This document shows, in pieces, positions 40,461 through 52,400 of a stretch of DNA of 64,000 nt. Position 1 is the stretch's first letter. Each line of letters starts with the position of its first letter. The position numbers and the translations under genes are program-made. Source of the stretch: Bicyclus anynana (taxonomy: Eukaryota; Arthropoda; Insecta; Lepidoptera; Nymphalidae); contig NC_069086.1 in the NCBI RefSeq assembly GCF_947172395.1, forward strand, positions 10,634,501 to 10,698,500, given 5' to 3'. A model generated the notes under the pieces. The model worked only from the letters and a program-made list of their open reading frames with translations, was not told the DNA's origin and searched no databases.

Positions 40461-43400
40461 TGGTCTAAATTTTATTTTCCGCGATATGTGACCGCGAAAT
40501 GTATGGTATCATCAGTTACAATGGTTGCAAAGAATGGCCGGTCGGCGATGAATCGTGGTACAGGGGGTTCGTCAATCATGGCGCAATACTCCTGGAACAT
40601 CATTCCTGAAACAAATGTTTCTGACAATGTCCATCACGAAAGTAATAATTGGCATATCTGACGCTATGGAATTTATAAACGTATAATATATAATATATAT
40701 ATATATATATATATAGACTTAAGAGGTAGATACATTTATTAGGTCTTAATTTTATTTTCCGCGGTATGTAGCCGCGAAATGGATGGTATCATCAGTTACA
40801 ATAGCTGCAAAGAATGGCCGGTCGGCGATGAATCGTGGCACGGGGGGCTCGTCTATCATGGCGCAACACGCCACGAACAACATTTTTGTAACAAAAGTTT
40901 CTGACAATGTTCATCGCGAAAGTAATATTGCCGTAGGTATTATGGCATTAGACAAAAGAGAAACATAACAAAAGTCTCACTAATCCGGTACTCGACGAAC
41001 GAACGAAACGAACGAAACGATCGTGTCGGCCTATTAAGGCCGACACGATCGTTTTCATTAAAAAATAACTCGTCCTACATAAAAGTAATCATTCAGAATG
41101 ATAAAAATACTTGAAGCAATAGATTTTACAATAGAATAGAGATTTTATGACTTTTAAGTAAACATTTGCCATTACTGACACGAAGGGCGTAAGAGAGTTG
41201 CTTATTTTGAACGTTGTTTGAATTCAAAATGAATCCAAATCAATTAAGATATTTCTGCCATTGTATCGTGTTATAAATGGATTTTGAGTCACTGAGTTTG
41301 ACTTTGAGTAATTGTTCTTCTTAAGATTCAAGAGGTACTCGTAGATAAACTAAGAGTTTTAATTTTATTTTCCGCAGTATGTGGCCGCGAAATGTATGGT
41401 ATCGTCAGTTACAATAGCTGCAAAGAATGGCCGGTACTTTAATAGTCCAACCCAACACGCTCGTTTTCATTAAAAAATAATAATACTTTCTCGTTCTACG
41501 ATAAGTAATCTAAAATACGATAACTTTTTAATAAAAAAATATATATTATTTGTTTAAATATCCAATAAAAAAATCCAAATGTTTACGAGTTTTCAATAAT
41601 TTTAAAGACGTAATTGTTCTTACACCCTTAAGACTTAATAGGTAGATAAACTTGGTCTTAATTTTATTTTCCGCGGTATGTGGCCGCGAAATGGATGGTA
41701 TCATCTGTTACAATAGCTGCAAAGAATGGCCGGTCGGCGATGAATCGTGGCACGGGGGGTTCGTCTAGGATAGCGCAACACCCCACGACCATCATTCCTG
41801 AAACAAAAGTTTCTGACAATATCTATCACGGAAGTAATATTGGCATATCTGACACTATGGCATTAGACAAAAGAACAACATAGCAAGGCTCTCACTAATC
41901 CGGTACTTCGATAGTTCGACACACTCGTTTTATTTAAAAATAATACTTTTTCTTCCTGCGATAAGTAGCTGCAATCATTCTGATAAAGAAATACTCGAAG
42001 CAATAAAAACGATAGAACAGAGATTTTATGGTTTTAAATAAAGAATTTTGCCCTCATTGACACTGAAGGGCGTAAGAGAATATTTCAGCAAAATAAGTTA
42101 CTTTGATCGTTGTTACAAACAAAATACGGACTGAAAGCGTTAGTATAGTAATGCTACTCAGATTTTTTTTCTACCCATTGCTATTGATTAATTAATAGAT
42201 TTTGGTACTAAGAATATTTTATTAGTGCCTAAATCAGATAAAATAAACTGTGCGCTAACTTTTTAACTAAAAAATATTAGTTAAATAAATAATATCCAAA
42301 AATAACCAAATATTTACGAGTTATCAATTATTTTCAAGAAGTGTCATTGTTCTTACGCTCTTAACCTCTTAAGAATAGTCATAAATTTATAAGGTATTTT
42401 AAGCTTCTATTCCGCGGTATGTTGCCGCGAAATGGATGGTATCGTCGGTTACAATGGCTGCAAAGAATGGCCGGTCGGCGATGAATCGTGGCACGGGGGG
42501 CTCGTTTATCATGGCCGAACACAACATGAACATCATTCCTGAAACAAAAGTTTCTGACAATGTCCTTCGCGAAAGTAATATTGGCGTAGACATTTCGGCA
42601 TTAGACAAAACAGCAATATAGCAAGAGTCTCATTAATCCGGCACTTCAATAGTCCGTCACACTCATTTCTCTAAGCCCCACATCACTGTTTATAATAAGC
42701 TTATAGACGCCTGTGCGTATTTATTTCAGTTTATTTTCTAGTTGTGTTTTTACGCTAACTGTACCCCGCAGTTTTATTCAGATCCTGTTTCCGTAGAAAT
42801 ATCGGAATTAAACGTAGCAAACATCAGCTATCTGCAAGTGAAAGTCCCGTCAAAGAGGTCCAGCCGGTTCCCGTTTTTAATAGTGCCGGATAGGAAGACT
42901 AACGGAAGTTTTTATGTGACTCCAAGCAAATAACTAATTGAAAACATTCAGAACTCCTTTAATTCACACAGAACACATTACACACTATTGTATTGCACCA
43001 ATTAGTATTATTTATCATTCCAATAAAGTTTTCAAAGTTCACCATAATAAATTATCTTAAATAATAATAATTATTATTTTGAAGTATGTACTTCCTAAAA
43101 TGATTTTCACGCATGCATAGAATGACTCTAAAGTACAAATATTTCTGTACGTCGTTATTTGTACGCAAGGACAACAACTCATTATTTTTATCACATTTGG
43201 ATGAATAATATAAAATTCTCGTATATGGCTCATAATTCTTGGCAACAATATAAAATAAGATCACAGTTTACAGTAATTTTACATTTTAACGATACTCATA
43301 CCATAACATTTCATAAACAAACATTGCTCGTTTAGTAAATCATATTAATATTATGTTAAACATAGCGTCCAATAAGGTACGTAACTAATTCGTCCTTGCA

Positions 43401-46400
43401 ACTTCAACATTTAAATGTCATCAATAGTAAAAGTAGTTCAAAAAAATCGAAACAGTCTGCTTGAACAGTACTTACGGAATGTTTCGTTTTTTTTTTTAGA
43501 AGTATAGATAGTTAGTAACGACCTTTCTGGCACAGTTGACAATGCTGTGCTTCTAAACAGAGAGATATTTTCTAAATTGGCTCAGATCTGGTCTGGTGGT
43601 AGGCATCGGCCATGGCTACTCCTCTACCGGCAAAAACATACCGCGATTTAGAGTTTATTTAGTGAGTATGAGTAGAATAAAATACCTCGTTCTGAGGTAT
43701 CATCATAAGGCATCATAAGAGATAATTGTTCAATTAACGAATACAGAAGTAAGTAATGTTTAATTTTTGTTGTAGGTACACCTCATAATAGCATTTGAAA
43801 GTTAGACACCCAGAGCAGAACAAAAAACCAAAGCCAAAGCATACACTTACACTAGATATATTATACAGGGCTTTAGGTAAATAACATTGAAATACTAAGT
43901 GTTTAGAACACTAACAATAAGGGAAAGGTTATCGATTTGTGTAGGTGGTTATTGTTTCATTGATGTTCACGCGTTATTGAACTATTTCTTCAAAGGTCTT
44001 AACACACTATATCTTGTAGTCTTAAAAGGCTGCAAAGTAAAAGCCCAAATCTATAATATTAAATATTAAATGAACATTATCTAACACCGAGGACTCAACT
44101 TCTCAAAAAAGAAATTAGATTTGACTTAACGCACAGTACATTACTAAAATGCCCTACATCATATTCGCGGTTTCACCACTTTGATAAGTACCACATTAGG
44201 GACATCCAAAACCCACGGCCCTGTTTCCAGTGGCTTCTTGTATAAAGATTTTTTGATGCTATCGCTCCACTTATTGAAATTTTAGAATACTGCGCTTTCA
44301 GATGCCTATTCCAGTTGTATGAATTTTTTTTGTCAAAATTTTGCAAAATAAATTATTATTCTTCAAAAGGAGGCGAGGTTGCATGTATTTTGGGACTAGC
44401 TCATAGAAGTAGCGTGCATAATGGAAACCTATTAATAGTTGTTTATCGTGATTAAACTAAGAAATAAGTAAATAGTAAGCAGTCTGAAAAAGCAGGGGAA
44501 AAAAATAGACCTTAAATTAGTAGGTACCCTATTTATACATAAATGTGAAAAACACCTCCACTGACATACAACTGCGTGATTGCTTCATAAATACGACAAG
44601 GCGTTTTTGCAGACGACTTTTTTTGTTAATAAAATGCACTTGCTAATGCATTTTTTTCTTTTGATTCCCGTTCGTCACGTCGTCCCGTTCCGTCCCGAAA
44701 AAAAATATTGAGATTTTACAAATCTCAATATTTTTTTTTACAAGCTTCCTAAAAATAACAGTTTTAATCGATACAAATGTATGAGTGTACGACACTTTAG
44801 AGTGTGACTCCCACTTTCGCCAACCTCCTTTCGCAAAATTAACGCCTACAATTATTCAAATTTTACAATCAATGGTACCACCTAAAACCCTGTATCTGTA
44901 TAGATGATTATAAAAGATCATACCAGTAGCGGCGGCGGCCTCGGCTCCTTCCTCGTTCACTTCAATGAACGCCTTCTGTACGGCCTTCGACACGAAGATG
45001 CTTTCCGGCACGTTCAGCATTTTAGTCAACCCAGAATCACCGCGGCAGAAAATCTGCTTGATGCCCAACTGAAATACATTTCAAGTATTAAGTTACACCA
45101 CCTACTGATAACTGTCGCATAGACTAAACGTACAGGTTTTGTACCATAAGTCAAATAACAAAGACAAAACTTGTGAATAGTCGGCCCTGAAGGCCTGACG
45201 TGCGACTCACGACATTCTCACGTGAAGGCAAATTGATCAATAGCGCCGAGCCGGACTTATCGCTCTCCCTCTCTCTCTATTGCGTTGGGATGTCAGAGAG
45301 CGATATTTCCGATTTGGCCGCAATTGGCCAACTTTACGTCGTATAGTCGTAGGCCTAAAGATAGTTGTCTAAAGAGCTAAATGTGACAAAGGTTAGGAGG
45401 AAACGCTGCCATCAATTGAAACATGTCAACCTACTTTATAAAGAAAATACCTCATAGACTTTAAGACCTCAGATCATGAGGTCCTGGTTTCGAGTATTCA
45501 GCTTGTTTTCTTCTAATAAATTCACTTTAACGGCCTGGAGTTGGGAAGTTAGTGATATTACACTCCAGAGTCCTCGGAAAGCACGTAAAATTGAGATGGT
45601 CCCAGTCATAGTCTGATAGTAATGATGGAAACTAATATTCATTGTTTTTTTTTTAAAGTTAGCTCTACTACTATCTCACTTGAGAGTAAGTGATGATGCA
45701 ATCTAAGATGGAAGCGGGCTAACTTGTTAGGAGGAGGATTTAAATCCACAGCCCTTTCGGTATGACATCGTACCGGAACTCAAAATTATTTGGCGGTATG
45801 TCTTTATCCGTAGGGTGGTGACTACCCACGGCTGAAAGCCTCCCACCAGACTTGGACCAATTAAGAAAACCTCAATCGGCCCAGCCGGGGATCGAACCGT
45901 GGACCTCCGTCTTGTAAATCCACCGTGCATACCACTACGCCACGGAGGCCGCCATTATTTTTTATAACGACTGTTTCAAAAATTATATAAATAGAACACA
46001 AATAGTCGAGTAGTTATCGAATTCCTTTAGGTGCGACGGAATCTTATCTAGAAAAATGCAATGAGTCGCTGTTAATAATTATTATTTTATCAATAGATAG
46101 GACATTTACTTTGTGTACAAAATACCTCGTACAGTAGAAATAAATAAGTATGATTTATTTTACGACCATATGAGTAATCATTATGAGAAATATGTACACC
46201 TAAATGCTGCCAGAAATACATACATTTATTATATTCGAGGAATTATTGGTCGAATGATTCATAGTTTCCTTCAATCCACCTCAATTAGTAAATTTGTTTT
46301 ACTTAAAATAACAGTACTTTTGAATATATTAATCACGAAATGTAGAGTAACTTGTAATGTGGGTTAAACAATTTAGTAATCTATAGAAAAAGGAGATTTT

Positions 46401-49400
46401 TTGACAAAAATTAAGTTTGTTGACATTTACTCATACTGTAATTCTTTGTTTTAGCGGGGTACTCAAATTCATGTAAGTTAATAAATATTGTTTAGTTGTC
46501 CAATTTAGGTTGGTTTTGGATGTAGTAGTAAGATCAGCAGCAGACTTGTTAAATCATTTGGTTATATATCAAAGACACAAAAGGAAAACTCCAAAGGGAC
46601 TTTGTTTGACCAAAAAGTAGCTTAAAGCTTGGCAACTTCGTTCGTAACACTCCCGAATTTCCGCGCAGGCCGGGCGGCGTGTAGCTATAAGTGAAAAACC
46701 AACAATTAATGCACGTCACTTGACCGCACGCACGATTTCACACCCACGCAGTCTTTCCCCCTGTCGCCCGCATATCATGGGAGTGTTATCAACGAACTTG
46801 CCAGACTATAGCAACAACTCGCAGATAGATTAATTGTAATATTTCTGCTTTGCTAACACTGCTATAGTTTCACAAATAAACTCGCCAGTCTATAAACCTT
46901 ATTATTAAAACCAACACCATAACTTCTAAAATTCTTTTTTATGGTCAATCAAAAACTACTTGACCACAATCATTCCTGATGGAAAGCAATGGTTTAGGCG
47001 CGTCCTATCCTAAGATCTAGAAAGCGCGTGTCTAGAAATGACAAACAGTAAGATGTTTTAATACAAATACCTTTGGCAGGAGTTCACCCAGGTCGATCTC
47101 AGTTTCGATCTTGAACTTGGGAATGCTGACTTGCACCTTGGTCTCGTACATTTTGTCCAGTTCAGCCAGCAAGTCGTACCCGCCGGCTAATTTGTCGAGA
47201 ACGCCGTTCAAACCGTTGATTTCATTGGGCAACAGTATGAGCATACTCGCTTCATTACCCACATAATTAATACGCAGTAACTGAAATAACATAAAATCAA
47301 AACTTAATATGCATTTCTTATATTGGCAACAATATACCTGTCACTGATAATCGTTCGGTCCCAGTAGAGCAATGCACTGATATTTTCAAGAACTGATGCT
47401 GGGTCGTACCTATAGTAAGGCATCTCAGAATCGATAAGGCCATAATGAAGAACAAGCTGTTAGTGGATTATCTTGGCTACTTGATTATTATTCCTATTAT
47501 TATTAACACGTTAAGCGCCAGGGGACTCGCCATGGCGTTTAACGTGTTAAATACTGTAAGTGTGAGATTGTTCGTTTGTTGCGCTTAAGGTAGGTACACA
47601 ACCGATAGCTTTGTGTGATGCATACAAACAGATTGACTGAGGAACTGAAAAGGACTTGGAATGTTTGTAGATAACTCTCTGAACGTAAAAAATTTCACAT
47701 TTGTGAAATACAGGTGAGAATAAAAACTAGGGGTGTGATTCCGCTATTTTAAACTCGTCGATGTATATTCGCCTACTACAAGTTTTATTAGAATTTGAAC
47801 TTTATTTCTATGGGATGCCATAAATAAAATGTCACTAACAACGAAATTGCTATGGAAATGAGCGATGTCACATCGCTGTAACTTTACAGAATGCAGGAGC
47901 TGGACCTGCCGCAGTAACAAACAACCTTATAGAACTAAAATCAGGCGATGCTTCTGCGCTCGCCATACCCCCCCAGTGTCGCCGTAGTAGTCCTGTATGA
48001 ACCCATCGGCACTTACTCAAACAGGTAAAAAAATAGAACTAAGCTAAAGGGGTCATTAACTGATAAATTTATGAAGTTTTTTTTAAATATAAAAACACTT
48101 AACACATATTAATCGTATAACAGTTTCTGTCCAAATCATTCAACCATTATTACATAACGTTATCACTGCATCGATAGTTATTATCAGCAGACAGTGCCAA
48201 CTGCCAACGATACGTGTATCGATCCGATGGAAAAATTAACTTTTACATTAGCCACATCATAGGACCGTTATTATATTCGTGACCAGATAGATTATTTCAA
48301 CGTGTATTTAACTAGCGAACGTTCGCAACTCTGTCCGTATAGAATTAGAGTTTGGCTCTTGAAAGACACTGAAATCACCCGGGCAAATTAAAAAAAAAAA
48401 AACTTTTGAACGGCATTCCCAAAATTATAGTGCAAATATTGGACTAGCTCAGTTTGAGTTTATATGCAATTTAATTTTTTGTGGATAAGTTGTTTTTTAA
48501 TTGCCAGGCGATTTCAGTCGCAGGTACATTCAGTAGCCAAACTCTAGGTTTTCGCAATCTCACCTAATGTCAAGGTACGAGGTAAACTGAAAATGGCAGC
48601 GGAGTAACTGGGAAGAGGTGCGAGCTTATTTCACCCATGGATTGTACGTTGCATCATAATTGAGCTAAATTGCTTTATTAAATTGCTAATTGCTATTGAC
48701 GGTAGGGTGTTACCAAGTCAGGACCGAAGCCTTCACCACTTCCACCAGAGCAGACCTGAGCCAATTTAGAACATATAAAATCCTAAATCCACCCGCCTGC
48801 CTCGTTGGTCCAGTGCTCAGTTTATTTTACCGGACTAAGAAATAGAAACTTTTCTGTTATCTTTGTGATTGTTATAAAGACGAAAGACTTGATTGTATGT
48901 TTGTTTGCATTGAAACTACAGAACCGATTAAAAAATTCTTTCTCTTTTGGAAAACTACACTATCCCCGAATGCTTTGAGCTATATTTTATCCCCGTGTTT
49001 CCACAGGACCAGGAACCACGCGGGTGAATCTGCTCGGCGTCTGTTAGTTATAATAGGTATGATTTTGTACGCCTCGTATTCAGTATACACTAGAAGTTCA
49101 GCGTGGTGTACCTACTAAGTTTATAGTCTGGAGATGTAACCTCAATATTTTATAAATGTAATAAACAAATAATTGTAATGCATATTTTTATAACTAAGTA
49201 TCCATTACCGCGTGCGAAATCGTATGACGCATTCCAGACCGCGCAATGTGTTTATTATTTTTAGTCTATTTCTAAAAGCCGCTGTATCCCATCGAAAAAT
49301 TGAACATTTTTTACGGAAATTTTGTCGATATTTCCCAACAAAATGCTTGTCTAGCAATGTACAATTTTTAGACTTCGTACTATAAAAATGATAAGTTTAG

Positions 49401-52400
49401 ATAACGGATAATATTTGAGCCGTTAAAATATATACTATTGTTCAGCTATTGGATATGAGCATAAAACATTTGCGTGTTTTCAATATAAAACATAGAAAAT
49501 ACATTATTAAAAAACATTCTATTTATATTTTCGCGAAAAAAATTCCTAAAAATAAGATACCAAGTTTTGTTCCAAGATACTAACTCTACCTATATCTAAA
49601 CCAAAATTCATCAAAATAAGTTCAGTGGTTTAGCCTTGAAAAGGTTACTTACTTTCGCTTCGTGTATTTTTGTTTTATACTTTAGACGATTCCGTCTCTG
49701 CAGTATTCCAGCAGTTTTTTTATACAGACAATTATAATTTTCAAATCCGTTTATTAATATGTGTAAACCGCGCGATTTCCATTGCGTATTGCGTATGTAA
49801 ATATTGCAAAAGTTAAACAGTCAAACGTAAAAAGAAACTGCTGCACTTTTCTTCCCTCCAATTAAATTTTTGGTAATTTTATTCAAAGTACAGAAATGAA
49901 TTTCTACTTTCTTAATTACATATGGATAAATGAAAAAATAATGATAGATTTTTTTCGCACTGACCAAATAACAGACTCACACTCAGCATATAGATGCAGC
50001 TAGTTGTAGCGGTTGTTTTCAGTTTAGGGAACCCTTAAAAGGGTAAGAGAAAGGATAGAAATAATATAAAATGAATATGAAGGTACCTGCACTCCCAATT
50101 CCTCGCTTTCCCCATACCAGTAGTCACCTTCTCTGTACATCATGGGAACGTCCACAGTGGTGTCCTCGTTGATATGGAAAGGCTGTTCTATGGTGTTGTT
50201 GGGGTCGAACTGGTTGCTCCATTGTCCCTAAATTAAACGTCATAAATTTAAACATTATAATGCAAAAAGAATGCATTTAAATAAATACTGTGTTGTCGTA
50301 TTTTTAAATAAGAAAGATCATCGTCAAAAAACAATCATATTGCAATGCCCGCATCTCTGCACGCGTAACATTCTATTCATTTGCATTATTTTATTATTAT
50401 TATTTCATTGGCACCTGAACTGGGTCCTAACTGAAAATCAGTGCTGCATACTTTTTTTATTGAAAGTATGCGGCAAAATGCTGAGTTGGGGCCCTTTTCT
50501 AGGTTGTGCCACATATTACAGGGCATTCTTTAGTGCTCCACTGTTTGAGTGGACAGTTAAGCCATAATATCTTATAATTTAGATTTAATGTTGATATGTG
50601 GCATTCTTTTCTTCAAAAAAGGTGACAACACCTTGCTGAAGAATTACAGACCCATCTCGCTGCTGAGCCATGTTTACAAATTGTTCTCGAGAGTCATTAC
50701 GAATCGTCTCGCTAATAGGTTTGACGACTTCCAGCCTCCCGAACAAGCCGGTTTCCGAAAAGGCTTTAGTACCATAGACCACATCCATACGCTGCGGCAG
50801 GTTATACAGAAGACTCACGAGTATAACCTGCCACTTTGATTAGCGTTTGTGGATTATGAGAAAGCCTTCGATTCGGTGGAAACCTGGGCTGTGCTAAGGT
50901 CATTGCAGAGATGCCGAATTGATTACAGGTATATCCAAGCGTTGAAGTGTTTGTACGAAAACGCCACTATGTCAGTCCGTATTCAGGATCAGACTACGAG
51001 GCCAATCCAGTTGCAGCGAGGAGTGCGTCAGGGAGATGTGATCTCTCCGAAGCTATTTACCGCCGCATTGGAAGACGTCTTTAAGCTTCTGGACTGGGGC
51101 GGACTTGGCATCAACATCAATGGCGAGTACATCACTCAACTGCGGTTCGCGGACGATGTAGTCATCATGGCAGAGACTCTGGATGACCTTAGTACCATGC
51201 TCAATGACCTCAGCAGAGTTTCTCAACAGGTGGGCCTAAAAATGAACATGGCTAAAACGAAAATAATGTGTAATGCTCATGTATCGCTCCACCCAGTTAT
51301 AGTTGAGAACGCTGCACTCGAAATTGTAGACGAATACATATACCTAGGACATATGATCCAGTTAGGTAGGTCCAATTTCGAGAAAGAGGTGAACCGTCGA
51401 ATCCAACTCGGATGGGCTGCATTCGGGAAGCTTCGCGACATCTTTTCGTCCGAAATTCCTCAGTGCCTGAAGACGAAAGTCTTCGAACAGTGCGTGTTAC
51501 CAGTGATGACCTATGGTTCCGAGACTTGGTCGCTAACTATGGGCCTGATAAGAAGGCTCAGAGTCACACAGCGGGCGATGGAACGAGCTATGTTAGGAGT
51601 ATCTCTGCGTGATCGAATCAGAAATGAAGAGATCCGCAGAAGAACCAAAGTCACCGACATAGCTCAACGAGTTGCGAAGCTGAAGTGGCAATGGGCGGGG
51701 CACATAGTTCGAAGAGCCGATGGACGTTGGGGTCCCAAAGTGCTGGAATGGCGACCCCGCACTAGTAAGCGCAGTGTTGGCCGACCCCCCACCAGGTGGA
51801 CTGACGACATCAAGCGAGTCGCAGGGATTCGCTGGATGCAGGCGGCTCAGTATCGTGATGTTTGGAAGTCCCTACAAAAGGCCTATGTCCTGCAGTGGAC
51901 GTCCATCGGCTGATATGATGATGATGATGATGATGTGGCATTACTTAAAAATAAATATATTTTCTTTCTTTATCTCCTTTTTTAATGAAACCGGTTTGGG
52001 GCACATCTCTTGTATATTCAAAGTTTATATGATACTTAGATACATTTTTTTTGTTTATGTATTGACATAAATGTTAAAATTATAGTGTTTTTCAGATAGC
52101 ATGGGTACAGTGACAGTTCGTTTCACTCTTGAAAGTTTGCCGCGATTCACGATAATAGTACGTATTATGAACGTCATAAGGCAACTGTCATGTACCCACA
52201 TACACTTTAATACTAATACTCTAAAATATTATTAGTATTACTGTATTCTGGTAGGTTTTATTCAGACTACTGGTTGTGGAGTTCTTTCACTATAAGGTTA
52301 TCCGGATGTAATTTAAATTGACCTACTTTGCAAACTTCTGCATAATACGTATTGTAAAAACCTTCTTAAAAATTTGTTTAATAAAAATTTGGTTGAGCAT

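Larger units (their letters stand above)
47926..50086. other. Serpin intron 5 with repeat fragments
   Basis: Apart from the two fragments listed separately (48697-48768 and 48955-49062), a TTAACTAGCGAACGTTCGCA sequence at about 48307 looks like the end of another dispersed repeat. The remainder is AT-rich and unremarkable. Confidence 0.4.

Noticed and set aside
40419..40500. VCVCVC-repeat open frame
   Set aside because: It is a translation of the GT microsatellite.
45890..45953. Possible tRNA gene on the minus strand
   Set aside because: It is the head of a SINE, repeated with its full body at 62.6-62.9 kb.
50271..50567. 98-codon plus frame upstream of the RTE copy
   Set aside because: It lies outside the RTE target duplication and has no recognisable family. 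The sequence may be an unassigned repeat but could not be supported.
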